Below are positions 51,545 through 60,034 of a stretch of DNA of 64,000 bases, one piece after another. The DNA lies in assembly GCF_014635185.1 (NCBI RefSeq), contig NZ_BMCM01000008.1:1-64000 (forward strand), given 5' to 3'. The notes beneath the pieces were generated by a model that searched no databases, was not told the origin of the DNA, and saw nothing but the letters and a program-made list of their open reading frames with translations. The position numbers were made by a program, and so were the translations under genes. The DNA comes from Microbacterium murale. Its GTDB lineage: Bacteria; Actinomycetota; Actinomycetes; Actinomycetales; Microbacteriaceae. Every line of letters starts with the position of its first letter. Position 1 is the stretch's first letter.

Positions 51545-52857
51545 CCGCGCCACGCCCGCTCTGGCAGGGTCGGGCGCTCGCGGTGCTCGGCATTCTGCTG
51601 TGCGCATTCTCGCTGCGCTCCGCCGTGGCTTCGCTGTCGCCGCTGTTCGATCACGTGGCGGCGGACTTCCCGGTCTCCTCGGCCGTGGTCGGACTCATCG
51701 GCACCGCGCCGCCGGTGTGCTTCGCGATCTTCGGACTGCTGACACCGCTGCTCGAACGCCGACTGGGACTCGAACGCGTCACGGTGATCGCCCTGATCGC
51801 GATCGCCGCCGGTCTCGTACTGCGCGGGTTCTCGGTCGACGCCATCACACTGCTGCTCTCGACCGCGCTGATCTTCGCCGGTGTCGGGATGGGGAACATC
51901 CTCCTGCCGCCGCTGGTGAAGAAGCACTTCCCCGATCGCCTTGGCGTGATGATGACGCTGTACACGACGGCGATGGCACTGTCGACGTTCGTGCCGCCGT
52001 TGGTCGCCGTGCCGGTGGCGGATGCTACCGGGTGGCGTTTCTCGCTGGCGATGTGGGGCGTGTTCGCACTCGCCGGCAGCATCCCGTGGATCCTCATGCT
52101 GCTGCGCGGGCGCACCGAGGGCGCGCCAGTACCGGCCGCTCGCGAAGAACGCCCGGCGCGCGAAACGTCGACATCGGATGCCGACGCCCCCGAGCCTGCG
52201 ACTCTCGTCACCGGCCCGATCGCCGTCGCGCCGGCGAACTCGCGAGTGTTCGCACGGCTCGTCCGTCTGCCCCTCGCCTGGGCGATCGCGGTCGTCTTCG
52301 GCACTTCGTCGACGATGGCCTACGTCTCCTTCGCCTGGTTGCCGACCATCCTCATCGACCGGACGGGTGTGTCGGCATCCGTCGCCGGATTGCTGCTCTC
52401 ACTGTTCGCGTTCATGGGCTTGCCCGCGTCGCTGGTCGTGCCGGTGCTGGTCGTCCGATTCCAGGCGACCAGGCCCCTTTTCCTCGTTGCCGTCGTCTGC
52501 GGCGTCCTGGGCCTTGCCGGGCTCATCATGCTGCCGTCGGCCGCGCTGGTGGGGCTGTGGGTCGCGCTGTTCGGCATCGTCGGGGTGCTCTTCCCTCTGG
52601 CGCTGGTGCTGATCAGCGTACGCGCGCGCACACCTGAGACGGCTGTCGCGCTGAGCAGTTTCGTGCAGAGCGCCGGCTACATCGGTGCCGCTGCGTTCCC
52701 GCTCCTGCTCGGCATCATGCACGACCAGACGGGCGACTGGCTGGTGCCGCTGCTGATCATCGGCGCCGTACTCGTCGTCGTCATCCCGTTCGGGCTGATC
52801 GCCGGCCGGCGGCAGACGATCGAGGACGCGTGGGAGCGTCGGCACGGGCGCTGGTGA
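51541..52857 (+). CDS. MFS transporter, CynX/NimT family
   Basis: A 438-residue protein with 12 hydrophobic segments. The N-terminus LAVLGILLCAFSLRSAVASL and GTAPPVCFAIFGLLTPLLER match the cyanate/nitroimidazole transporter group. A polar central loop (about 200-235) is typical. The GTG start overlaps purF (GTGA), so it is transcribed with the purine genes. The substrate is unknown; export of a purine-related compound is possible from context. Confidence 0.88.
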   Translation: MTAPRPLWQGRALAVLGILLCAFSLRSAVASLSPLFDHVAADFPVSSAVVGLIGTAPPVCFAIFGLLTPLLERRLGLERVTVIALIAIAAGLVLRGFSVDAITLLLSTALIFAGVGMGNILLPPLVKKHFPDRLGVMMTLYTTAMALSTFVPPLVAVPVADATGWRFSLAMWGVFALAGSIPWILMLLRGRTEGAPVPAAREERPARETSTSDADAPEPATLVTGPIAVAPANSRVFARLVRLPLAWAIAVVFGTSSTMAYVSFAWLPTILIDRTGVSASVAGLLLSLFAFMGLPASLVVPVLVVRFQATRPLFLVAVVCGVLGLAGLIMLPSAALVGLWVALFGIVGVLFPLALVLISVRARTPETAVALSSFVQSAGYIGAAAFPLLLGIMHDQTGDWLVPLLIIGAVLVVVIPFGLIAGRRQTIEDAWERRHGRW

Positions 52858-52910
52858 AGTTCGCTGCGGCTGAGCGCTGTCCCGCCGGCATCGCCTCTGG
52901 GCATGACGAA

Positions 52911-52935
52911 ACCCCCGCACGGAGTACGGGGGTTG
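52911..52935. terminator. Bidirectional terminator hairpin
   Basis: AACCCCCG (52911-52918) pairs with CGGGGGTT (52928-52935), with a 9-nt loop. It lies between the convergent MFS and DUF3073 genes. Confidence 0.8.
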
Positions 52936-52948
52936 TCAGATCAGGCGG

Positions 52949-53134
52949 TCAGGCCTTCTCTAGTTCGTCTTCGTCTTCGTCCGCGTAGTCGTCCGCCCAC
53001 TTGTCCACGTAGGCGTCTTCATCCGTCGGATGAGCAAGCTCCCGCTCGAGCGCGGAGTAGTTCACGGAAGGACTGAAGGACTTTAGTTCGCGAGCGATCT
53101 TGGTGTGCTTCGCCTTTTGACGGCCACGGCCCAT
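52949..53134 (-). CDS. DUF3073 family protein
   Basis: A 61-residue protein. MGRGRQKAKHTKIARELKSF is the invariant start of this actinobacterial family, and the acidic C-terminus (DDYADEDEDELEKA) is usual. Its role is unknown; homologues occur next to purF/purM in many actinobacteria, as here. AGGGGG precedes the ATG. Confidence 0.92.
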   Translation of the reverse strand: MGRGRQKAKHTKIARELKSFSPSVNYSALERELAHPTDEDAYVDKWADDYADEDEDELEKA

Positions 53135-53283
53135 GCGCGAGACCCCCTAACGATTTAAGCTGTCGGACAATCAGGTGCCCGAGGCATTCACGACACCGGC
53201 GTGCGGCCGGTAAGAGTAGCATTCAGGATAGCACGAGGGCCAGGTGTGCTGGCCTTCGCCGGCAGGTGAAGGGAACGATTCAC

Positions 53284-53826
53284 ATGACAGATGCAGGCTC
53301 CTCCCCGTCCGACGAAACGGCACAGAACGCCGCGTTGCAGAAGGCCGTGATCGTCGGCATGCAACCGGGCCAAGCCGTTCATGTGTTGCAGGAGGCCGCT
53401 CGCTTCGCGAGCCTCCTGAGCGCACCGCTCGTCGTCGCCCACGTGGACGTCACCCGGTTCGTCACATACGAGGATCCGGACGGTTACGTGCACTCCGCGC
53501 CGATCGACCTGAACATCGAGGCCGGCGCCGCCGAGTTCGAAGAGGTCCAGGCTGCTGCAGCCGCCGAGCTCGACGGCAAGGGCCTCACGTGGACCGCGCG
53601 GCAGCTCGTCGGCGACCCCGCCCTCGCGATCAAACAGCTCGCGAACAAGATCGACGCGCAGCTCATCGTCGTCGGCACGCGCAAGCGGGGCCTCGGCGAG
53701 TCGATCCGCGAGTTCTTCACCGGATCCGTGGCCGCTCGTCTCGCACACCGGCAGCACCGTTCGGTGCTGGTGGTGCCGCTCGAGGAGTCGGTCCCCGACG
53801 ACCAGCAGGACATCTGGACCGAGTAG
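53284..53826 (+). CDS. Universal stress protein family
   Basis: A 180-residue UspA-fold protein. ALQKAVIVGMQPGQAVHVLQ opens the fold, and the ATP-binding region is IVVGTRKRGLGESIREFFTG followed by SVAARL. The C-terminal strand is HRSVLVVPLEE. AAGGGAA precedes the ATG at 53284; a GTG six codons earlier is possible. It is divergent from DUF3073. Confidence 0.88.
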   Translation: MTDAGSSPSDETAQNAALQKAVIVGMQPGQAVHVLQEAARFASLLSAPLVVAHVDVTRFVTYEDPDGYVHSAPIDLNIEAGAAEFEEVQAAAAAELDGKGLTWTARQLVGDPALAIKQLANKIDAQLIVVGTRKRGLGESIREFFTGSVAARLAHRQHRSVLVVPLEESVPDDQQDIWTE

Positions 53827-53843
53827 CGTCTCCCTCGTGCGCT

Positions 53844-53919
53844 GAGACCCCGTCTTCGTGCCCAGACCCCACCGTATCGACGTGAATACGACGGGGTCTC
53901 GACAGCAGGACGGGGTCTC
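53844..53919. terminator. Nested GAGACCCC/GGGGTCTC palindromes
   Basis: GAGACCCCGTC (53844-53854) is the exact complement of both GACGGGGTCTC at 53890-53900 and GACGGGGTCTC at 53909-53919. Inside, 53863-53877 pairs with 53886-53900 with two mismatches. It lies between convergent genes and probably terminates both. Confidence 0.6.
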
Positions 53920-53928
53920 GGCGAAGGT

Positions 53929-54564
53929 TCAGGGGCGGGACGAGCTCAGAGCCTGCGTGACGGCCCTGGCCGCGGCATCCAGCGCGGCATCCAGATCGGT
54001 GACGGTGGATGCCGAGAGCACGCCGCCTCGCGCGACATGCGTGCGCAGATCGGTGCGCACGCGGGCGCGGAACGCGTTGATCGACGCATCTGCGCGATGC
54101 AGCTCCTCGCGGCTCGTGACGCGATCATCGGGCAGTGAAGACGAGGTCGACCGAGGGCGGCCCTTCGCTGCCGTCCGCTCGTCGTTCGCCGCAGCGGCCA
54201 GGTCGGCGCGCAGGCTCTTCATGGCGTCCTGCACGCTCTGGCGCACCTCGTTGGCGATCAGGCGCACAGAGTCGGCGAGACCGGATTCGATGCCCGCGAG
54301 GTCGCCCTCGCGGCCGGTGAGTTCGGCGCGACCGGCATCAGTGATCGAGTAGATCGTGGTGCGCCCGTCGACCGTCTTGGAGACCAGGCCCTCCTCCTCG
54401 AGCTTCGCGAGTCGAGGGTAGATTGTGCCGGCGCTGGGCGTGTAGGTGCCGCCGGTGCGATCGGTCAGCGCCTGGATGATGCCGTAGCCGTGCTGCGGCG
54501 CCTCTGCGAGCAGCGACAGCAGGTACAGACGCAGGTCGCCGTGGGAGAAGACGGCGGGGGTCAT
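53929..54564 (-). CDS. PadR family regulator of the DUF4097 operon
   Basis: A 211-residue regulator. The PadR winged helix is at about 8-85 (LYLLSLLAEAPQHGYGIIQA, GTIYPRLAKLEEEGLVSK). A long helical C-terminal half follows. Its ATG overlaps the stop of the DUF4097 gene (ATGA). It probably binds the two GATATATC palindromes upstream of that gene and represses the pair. Confidence 0.9.
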   Translation of the reverse strand: MTPAVFSHGDLRLYLLSLLAEAPQHGYGIIQALTDRTGGTYTPSAGTIYPRLAKLEEEGLVSKTVDGRTTIYSITDAGRAELTGREGDLAGIESGLADSVRLIANEVRQSVQDAMKSLRADLAAAANDERTAAKGRPRSTSSSLPDDRVTSREELHRADASINAFRARVRTDLRTHVARGGVLSASTVTDLDAALDAAARAVTQALSSSRP

Positions 54565-55400
54565 GAGTCCCACTCCTCGTCGTCGGCCACGGTGATGATG
54601 GGCTGGCGCAGCACGGTGATGTTCCCGGAGACCGAGTTCGAGCGCACGTCGACGAACGAGCCGGCGAGCTCGCCGGTCGAGCCGGTGTAGTTGGTCGGTC
54701 CGGAGTTTCCGCGGTCGACGCCGTCGATCAGCATCCGTCCGCTCAGGGAGCGCGCCACGTAATTGGCGGGCAGTGTCTCCTCCAGGCGGATCGTGCTGCT
54801 GCCGGAGACGGTGTTCAGGTTGATGGAGTTCACGGCGCCGGTCGCATCCACCAGGATCGCGCCGGAGACCGTGTCGACCGTCGCCTTGCGCACCGATCCG
54901 GTGATCGCGACGTCGCCCGAGACGCTGTTCGCGTTCGCGGAGCCGGTCAGACCGCGCACCTGCACGTCGCCGGAGACGGAGTTCACCGTCAGATCGCCCG
55001 TGTGGGTGTCGACGATGAGGTCGCCGGAGACGGTGTTCAGCCGCGCGTCGTTGGTGAGGCCCGAGATGAGCGCCCCCGCGCTCACGACGCCGAGGTTCAG
55101 GGCGATGCTGCGAGGCACGGCGACGCTGACTTCAGCGCGGGGGCCGCCCGAGCCGAAGTTGCGGAACACCTCGAGGAAGTTGTCCCAGCCCAGCTGCGGG
55201 TGGTCGATCTCGATCTCGTCGCCGTCGGATTCGATGCGGAGATCTTTGGTTGTGACACCGTGCACCTCGATGCGGATGCCTGGTTCGTCGTGGGCGATGA
55301 CGTCCACCTGTCCGCCGACGAGGCCGACCTTGAGCCGGGTCGCCTGAGCGATGTCGATGACGCGTTCCTCGCCGGGGGCGATGAGCCACTTCTCGGTCAT
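54561..55400 (-). CDS. DUF4097 family beta-strand repeat protein
   Basis: A 279-residue protein made of short repeating strands with the pattern SVSGDxxVxxxTGxLxVNSV (for instance NTVSGDLIVDTHTGDLTVNS near residue 123). The repeats build a beta-helix. There is no signal peptide or membrane segment. Members are often coupled to PadR regulators or sensor proteins and their role is unknown. The ATG start is preceded by AGGAGAG. Confidence 0.88.
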   Translation of the reverse strand: MTEKWLIAPGEERVIDIAQATRLKVGLVGGQVDVIAHDEPGIRIEVHGVTTKDLRIESDGDEIEIDHPQLGWDNFLEVFRNFGSGGPRAEVSVAVPRSIALNLGVVSAGALISGLTNDARLNTVSGDLIVDTHTGDLTVNSVSGDVQVRGLTGSANANSVSGDVAITGSVRKATVDTVSGAILVDATGAVNSINLNTVSGSSTIRLEETLPANYVARSLSGRMLIDGVDRGNSGPTNYTGSTGELAGSFVDVRSNSVSGNITVLRQPIITVADDEEWDS

Positions 55401-55424
55401 GTTCTCTCCTGAGGTTGGATTAGT

Positions 55425-55476
55425 CGCGATATATCGCGTGTGAAGAGAATAACACGATATATCGCGAGTTTGTCAA
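55425..55476 (-). promoter_or_regulatory. Promoter with two PadR operators
   Basis: On the minus strand TTGACA (55471-55476), a 19-nt spacer and TATTCT (55446-55451). One palindrome with core CGATATATCG (55455-55464) lies in the spacer. A perfect CGCGATATATCGCG (55425-55438) lies downstream of the -10. Their centres are 28 bp apart. Confidence 0.75.
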
Positions 55477-55485
55477 GAGATCCGG

Positions 55486-55516
55486 TTGACATTGACGTGA
55501 CGTCAACTTTTACGCT
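55486..55516 (+). promoter_or_regulatory. MerR-type promoter with 19-bp spacer and central dyad
   Basis: TTGACA (55486-55491), then 19 bp, then TACGCT (55511-55516). The spacer holds TTGACGTGACGTCAA (55492-55506), a 15-bp palindrome with only the central pair off. The long spacer is the MerR-family hallmark. Confidence 0.8.
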
Positions 55517-55545
55517 GGTCATATCGACACGAAAGGGAGGATGCC

Positions 55546-56340
55546 GTGGACACGCAGGACTGGTCGATCCAAGAGATCGCACGCCACGCCGGAACGACGA
55601 GCAGAACGCTTCGTCACTATGACGACATCGGTCTGCTGACGCCGTCGCGCATCGCGCACAACGGCTACCGGCACTACGACCAGAGCGCGCTCGTCCGGCT
55701 GCAGCGGATTCTGCTGCTGCGCGCCCTCGGGCTCGGGCTGCCCCAGATCGCCGAGGCCCTCGAGGCCTCGACGGACAAGGGTGCGGCAGCCGAGGCATCC
55801 GCTCTCGAGGCGCACCTCGCGTATCTGCGCGAGGAGCAGAACAGGCTGGCGCGACAGATCGCGTCGGTCGAGACCACGATCAGCACATTGAAAGAAGGAG
55901 GACCCCTCATGGCCGAGAACATGTTCGACGGCTTCGACCACACCCAGTACAAGGACGAGGTCGAGGACCGTTGGGGAAAGAAGGCGTACGCCGACAGCGA
56001 CCGCTGGTGGCGAGGACTCTCGAAGTCCGAGCGTGCCGAATGGCAGCAGCTCGTGTCCGATCTCGGACGCGACTGGATCGCCGCCGCGGAGAGCGGCGCC
56101 GACCCGGCATCCGACGAAGCACAGCTACTCGCCCAGCGCCACGTCGAATGGCTGACGAGCGTGCCGGGGACTCCGGCATCCGCGTCGGGCGGCGACGTCA
56201 AGGGCTACGTGACCGGACTCGGCGAGATGTATGTCGCCGATCCGCGGTTCGGAGCCAACTACGCCACCGCCGACGGCGGCACGCGAGGCGCGGAGTTCGT
56301 CCGCGACGCGCTGCGCATCTACGCCGAGGCGAATCTGTAG
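55546..56340 (+). CDS. MerR family regulator, TipA-like
   Basis: A 264-residue protein. A MerR DNA-binding part (about 6-75, SIQEIARHAGTTSRTLRHYD) and a coiled coil (about 80-118) lead to a TipAS effector domain (about 124-264, DHTQYKDEVEDRWGKKAYAD). TipAS domains capture thiopeptides or other drugs. GGGAGG precedes the GTG. It likely activates its own MerR-type promoter; no target other than itself is obvious next to it. Confidence 0.9.
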   Translation: MDTQDWSIQEIARHAGTTSRTLRHYDDIGLLTPSRIAHNGYRHYDQSALVRLQRILLLRALGLGLPQIAEALEASTDKGAAAEASALEAHLAYLREEQNRLARQIASVETTISTLKEGGPLMAENMFDGFDHTQYKDEVEDRWGKKAYADSDRWWRGLSKSERAEWQQLVSDLGRDWIAAAESGADPASDEAQLLAQRHVEWLTSVPGTPASASGGDVKGYVTGLGEMYVADPRFGANYATADGGTRGAEFVRDALRIYAEANL

Positions 56341-56359
56341 GCCACACGGATGCCGGGCG

Positions 56360-56365
56360 TAGGGT
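56360..56365 (+). promoter_or_regulatory. Leaderless promoter, -10 TAGGGT
   Basis: TAGGGT, then CTATGC, then the ATG at 56372. Confidence 0.55.
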
Positions 56366-56371
56366 CTATGC

Positions 56372-56746
56372 ATGCCCGGCCGCTCGACCACCACGAACAC
56401 GGCGCCGCTGTTCGTGGCTGCGGCACTCGGCTACGCGGCGAACTGCGCACTGGGACTGGCCGTCGCAGTGAGGTTCGTCGACACCCGCAGATTCCGATGG
56501 CTGCACCATGCGCTCTACATCACGACGTGCACGGCCGTCGCCGCGGCGCTCAGCACAGCGTGCTGGGGCAGGCCGCGGCGCGCGAGCCGGCATGCCGCGC
56601 TGACGCTCGTACCGGCCGCCGTGCCGCTCGCCGCGATCGCATACGTGCCGACGCACAGCCGCCGGCATCCGCTCGTCGCGCTCGCCGCAGCCCCTTTCTT
56701 CGTCGCGAGCGTCGTGCGCTCGCTCCGCCCCTCCGACCGGAAGTGA
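56372..56746 (+). CDS. Hypothetical four-segment membrane protein
   Basis: A 124-residue protein with hydrophobic segments near 10-30, 45-63, 73-92 and 101-115 and many Arg between them. No family recognised. Leaderless start. It ends 4 nt before the nitroreductase gene and may be transcribed with it. Confidence 0.6.
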   Translation: MPGRSTTTNTAPLFVAAALGYAANCALGLAVAVRFVDTRRFRWLHHALYITTCTAVAAALSTACWGRPRRASRHAALTLVPAAVPLAAIAYVPTHSRRHPLVALAAAPFFVASVVRSLRPSDRK

Positions 56747-56750
56747 TCGC

Positions 56751-57563
56751 ATGGAACTGCTCGACGCCATCCGCCGCCGCAAGACCACGAACGGGCCGTT
56801 CCTGCCCGATCCCGTCTCAGAGGAGCACCAGCGGATCCTCCTCGAGGCCGCGGGTCGTGCGCCGTCGCAGTTGAACAGCCAGCCCTGGCGGTTCGTCGTG
56901 ATCGAGAGCCGCGAGACGATCGATGAGATCGCACGCATCTCGGGGGAGAGCATGACCGAGGCGATGTCGAACGGCACGTTCTTCGAGCGGTACAAGCCGT
57001 ACTTCCGCTTCAGCAAGGCCGAGATGGAGCAGAAGCGCAGCGGGATGCTGTTCGACAGGCTGCCGGCGCCGCTGCGCCCCTTCACCGGTCAGGTCTTCAC
57101 GAAGCGGGGGCAGACCCTCATGAACGCCTTCGGCGTGCCCAAGACGCTGGGCGCGGAGAACCGCAAGCTCGTCGCGGGTTCCCCGCTGCTGCTGGGCGTG
57201 ATGCTGGACCGCAGCGAGTACCGCCCTGGACAGCTGTCGTCGTTCTACTCGGTGTTCAGCATGGGGGCGGCGATGGAGAACATCTGGCTCACCACGGTCG
57301 AGCTCGGCATGGGCATCCAGTTCATCTCGTTCCCGATGGAGGTGCCGGGCCGGTGGGATGAGATCGTCCGGCTCCTGCACGTGCCTGACGACCTGGAGCT
57401 GATGGCCGTGTACCGGCTGGGCTACCTGCCGCCCGAGCAGCGTCGCCCGGCCATCGACTGGTCGAGCAGCGAGCGCAAGCACCCGTCGCAGTACGTCTAT
57501 CGCGAGAACTGCGAGACACCGCAGGAGGGGTGGGACGGCGTGCAGCTCCGGCACGAGAGCTGA
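56751..57563 (+). CDS. Nitroreductase family protein (FMN-dependent)
   Basis: A 270-residue protein. [20 protein letters not shown] and [20 protein letters not shown] contain the FMN phosphate contacts, and [20 protein letters not shown] is the core helix. It is longer than typical members because of an insertion at about 65-125. It may reduce nitro compounds, quinones or flavin-linked substrates; the substrate is unknown. Confidence 0.9.
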   Translation: MELLDAIRRRKTTNGPFLPDPVSEEHQRILLEAAGRAPSQLNSQPWRFVVIESRETIDEIARISGESMTEAMSNGTFFERYKPYFRFSKAEMEQKRSGMLFDRLPAPLRPFTGQVFTKRGQTLMNAFGVPKTLGAENRKLVAGSPLLLGVMLDRSEYRPGQLSSFYSVFSMGAAMENIWLTTVELGMGIQFISFPMEVPGRWDEIVRLLHVPDDLELMAVYRLGYLPPEQRRPAIDWSSSERKHPSQYVYRENCETPQEGWDGVQLRHES

Positions 57564-57586
57564 TCCGCGCCGGCTACCGCAACCCG

Positions 57587-59113
57587 TCAGCTGCCCTCGC
57601 GAGGCAGCAGCTTCAGATCCTTCAGCGCCGGACCTTCGATGCGGGTGCCGTCCGGTGCGAAGCGCGAGGCATGCAGAGGGCAGTCCCACGTGCACTCGGC
57701 GTCGTTCCAGTCGAGCACGCCGCCGAGATGCGTGCACACTGCGGAGACGGCGCGCGTGGCACCGCCCACCGTCGACACCGCCACCGGGCGTCCCGCGCGG
57801 TTGGCCACGACGCCACTGCCCTCCGCCGGTCGAGGAACCGGCACGGGCCGGGATTCTGCGCGAGACCATCCCGATGCGACCGCAGCTGCGACCCGGCCGC
57901 TCTCGGCCGCTCCGCGCGCGATGTCGGCCGGCACGGTCAGTCGTGTGCCTATCGAGGTCATCCAGCGCGGTCGATCGTGCCGGTCGGCGCCGAGGATCTC
58001 GGCGGTGAGGCGCATCGCGGCCGCCGGCGCATTCGACAGCCCCCATTTGGCGTAACCGGTGGCGAATCGGATGCGCCCGAGTCCCCGCGGCATTGCGCCG
58101 ACGAAAGGGATCAGATTGTGCGATTCGTAGTCCTGAGCCGACCAGCGATGCGTCTCCTCGGCATCAGGGAAGTACTGCCGGGTCCACGCCACGAGATCCT
58201 CGATCGCGGCCGTCTCGCCATCCGAGCGGCCGACCGGATGTCCGTTCCCGCCGACGACGAGCTGCGCCGTCGCGCCGGGCCCATCGGTGGGCGAGACAGG
58301 ACGGATCGACCGGTTCGGATCGTCCACGGAGATGAAGGTTCCATCGAGCGCGTCTCCGGGGACGCGGAAGGCGACGCAGTACGACCTGAGACCGCGGGTC
58401 TTCGCGAAGTAGAGGCCGCGGTCGATGATCGGCGTGCCAGTGGCGAGAACGATGTGGTGGGCGAACAGCGGCCCGGCGGCGGTCTCCACGCGCGACTCGG
58501 GGAGTGCGTGTGCGCCGGTGGCGCGGATGCCGGTGTGCAGTGTCCCGCCCGCGGCCAGCAGTTCTCGGGCCAGGGCCTGCGCGACGAGCATCGGGTCGAT
58601 CGTCACCTGATCTTCGAGCGCGACGGCACCGACGATCGGGAAGGGAGTCGCCGGCAGATCGGCCGGTGCCAGTATGCGCGTCGGCAACCCTGCCTCACGC
58701 GCCGCGAAGTGCTGCGCCCTCACGGCGTCGAGACTACCCGGGCTCTGCGCGTACGTGTGGTCCGTGCACCGGGAGTATGCGACTCCGGCGCCGTCGGCGA
58801 ATCCGGTCAGCCACTGCATTCCCGCGCGGTTGGCATCGACGTACGCCCTCACGAGCCCGATCGGATGGTGGCGGCGGATCCCCGCCAAGGTCTGCCCCTG
58901 AAGCAGGGTCAGCTTCCCGGTGTTCGCGCCGGTGGTGAGTTCGCCGACCTCGCCGGCATCGATCACGGCGACGTCGAGCCCCTTGCGTGCGAGCATGACG
59001 GCGGTCGACAGGCCAGTGAGTCCTGCACCCACGATGATCACGTCATGACGTGCGTCGGGTTCGAACGGCGATCCGAGAGAGGCGGTTGGTTCGTGCTTCC
59101 ACAGTGGCTTCAT
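57587..59113 (-). CDS. FAD-dependent oxidoreductase with C-terminal Rieske domain
   Basis: A 508-residue protein. An N-terminal DAO-type FAD domain (VIIVGAGLTGLSTAVMLARK near 25) is fused to a Rieske [2Fe-2S] domain with CTH at 460-462 and CPLH at 478-481, so both cluster ligand pairs are intact. Such fusions carry electrons between a flavin and a Rieske cluster; the substrate is unknown. It is convergent with the nitroreductase gene. Confidence 0.9.
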   Translation of the reverse strand: MKPLWKHEPTASLGSPFEPDARHDVIIVGAGLTGLSTAVMLARKGLDVAVIDAGEVGELTTGANTGKLTLLQGQTLAGIRRHHPIGLVRAYVDANRAGMQWLTGFADGAGVAYSRCTDHTYAQSPGSLDAVRAQHFAAREAGLPTRILAPADLPATPFPIVGAVALEDQVTIDPMLVAQALARELLAAGGTLHTGIRATGAHALPESRVETAAGPLFAHHIVLATGTPIIDRGLYFAKTRGLRSYCVAFRVPGDALDGTFISVDDPNRSIRPVSPTDGPGATAQLVVGGNGHPVGRSDGETAAIEDLVAWTRQYFPDAEETHRWSAQDYESHNLIPFVGAMPRGLGRIRFATGYAKWGLSNAPAAAMRLTAEILGADRHDRPRWMTSIGTRLTVPADIARGAAESGRVAAAVASGWSRAESRPVPVPRPAEGSGVVANRAGRPVAVSTVGGATRAVSAVCTHLGGVLDWNDAECTWDCPLHASRFAPDGTRIEGPALKDLKLLPREGS

Positions 59114-59125
59114 GCCGCCAAGTCA

Positions 59126-59188
59126 ACGTCGCCTGCGGCGACGTCGATACAGCCTTGACAATCACGTCGTCCGCAGGCACGGGACGAC
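59126..59188. promoter_or_regulatory. Two inverted repeats between the Rieske oxidoreductase and crcB genes
   Basis: ACGTCGCC-TGC-GGCGACGT at 59126-59144 and GTCGTCC-N9-GGACGAC at 59166-59188. They could be operators for the divergent promoters. No fluoride riboswitch is expected, because the crcB mRNA appears leaderless. Confidence 0.4.
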
Positions 59189-59192
59189 GGGC

Positions 59193-59198
59193 TAGAGT
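59193..59198 (+). promoter_or_regulatory. Leaderless promoter, -10 TAGAGT
   Basis: TAGAGT, then GGCCGC, then the GTG at 59205. Confidence 0.6.
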
Positions 59199-59204
59199 GG
59201 CCGC

Positions 59205-59573
59205 GTGACTCTCCGCCGGCTGCTGCTCGTCGCGCTCGGCGGGACGGTCGGCACGGCGGCACGGCTCGCGATCGCACTGCTGATCCCGGATGCCGGGGCC
59301 TTCCCCCTCGCGACCCTCGCCGTGAATCTCGTCGGGGCGCTGCTGATCGGCATCCTCGCCACACGTCTTCCTGGCAGCTCGGACACCCGAGTCTTCCTCG
59401 GCACCGGCATCCTCGGCGGGTTCACCACCTACAGCGCCTTCGCCGTCGGCGCAGTGCAGCTCTGGGCTCAGTCGCCATTGCTCGCGGGGCTGTACGTGAT
59501 CCTCACCCTGACGCTCGGTGTCGCAGCCGCTGTTCTCGGGATGCGCGTCGGCAGGCGGAGGGGCACACGATGA
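59205..59573 (+). CDS. crcB: Fluoride ion channel CrcB/Fluc, subunit 1
   Basis: A 122-residue protein with four hydrophobic segments. VNLVGALLIGIL (Asn of the pore) and GILGGFTTYSAFAVG (the sodium-site/pore loop) are family hallmarks. With the second copy it should form a heterodimeric channel that expels fluoride. Confidence 0.93.
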   Translation: MTLRRLLLVALGGTVGTAARLAIALLIPDAGAFPLATLAVNLVGALLIGILATRLPGSSDTRVFLGTGILGGFTTYSAFAVGAVQLWAQSPLLAGLYVILTLTLGVAAAVLGMRVGRRRGTR

Positions 59574-59929
59574 CTCCGCTCGTCTTCCTGCTCGCATCAG
59601 TGGCCGGCGGTGTCGGCGCCGCCCTGCGCTACGCGGCCGACGTCGGCGTCAGCCGGTTCGCAGGGCGTCGGTTCCCCTGGGGCATCGTCATCGTGAACGT
59701 GACAGGGTCGTTCGTCGTCGGCGTCGTCACTGCAGCCTTGCCGGATGCCGCGTTCGTCGTCGGCGCCGGACTCCTCGGGGGTTACACGACCTTCAGTACG
59801 GCGATGCTCGACAGCATCGCCCTCTGGAAGGGCGGCGAGCGGCCGGCGTCGGTGCTGCACCTGCTCGGCACATTCGCGGCATCCGTGATCGCGGCACTCG
59901 TGGGCCTCGCCATCGGCGCTGCCCTCTGA
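59570..59929 (+). CDS. crcB: Fluoride ion channel CrcB/Fluc, subunit 2
   Basis: A 119-residue protein with the same plan: GGVGAALRYAADV, VNVTGSFVVGVV and GLLGGYTTFSTAMLD. It is coupled to the first gene (ATGA overlap). Heterodimeric pairs like this are common in Gram-positives. Confidence 0.93.
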   Translation: MTPLVFLLASVAGGVGAALRYAADVGVSRFAGRRFPWGIVIVNVTGSFVVGVVTAALPDAAFVVGAGLLGGYTTFSTAMLDSIALWKGGERPASVLHLLGTFAASVIAALVGLAIGAAL

Positions 59930-59994
59930 GGTCGGTCGGGGCAGTCGCCGCCCGACGTCCCGAGCCGCGCTCAGCATCCTCACAAATGCGAGAA

Positions 59995-60014
59995 TGTACA
60001 AAAGTACATGTACA
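59995..60014. promoter_or_regulatory. TetR operator candidate
   Basis: Overlapping dyads TGTAC-AAAA-GTACA (59995-60008) and GTACATGTAC (60004-60013), 21 nt before the TetR start codon. Likely the site of autorepression and control of the RND exporter. Confidence 0.6.
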
Positions 60015-60034
60015 GCAGTCCAGAGGGGAGAGCC

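Noticed and set aside
48272-51607. Very long open frame on the minus strand (about 1100 codons) opposite purM and purF
   Set aside because: It is antisense to two certain genes, low in complexity and rich in Arg, Asp and His as expected for a shadow frame in high-GC DNA, with no recognisable domain.
59114-59204. Fluoride riboswitch upstream of crcB
   Set aside because: TAGAGT lies 6 nt before the GTG, so the mRNA appears leaderless; the inverted repeats lie upstream of the likely transcription start.
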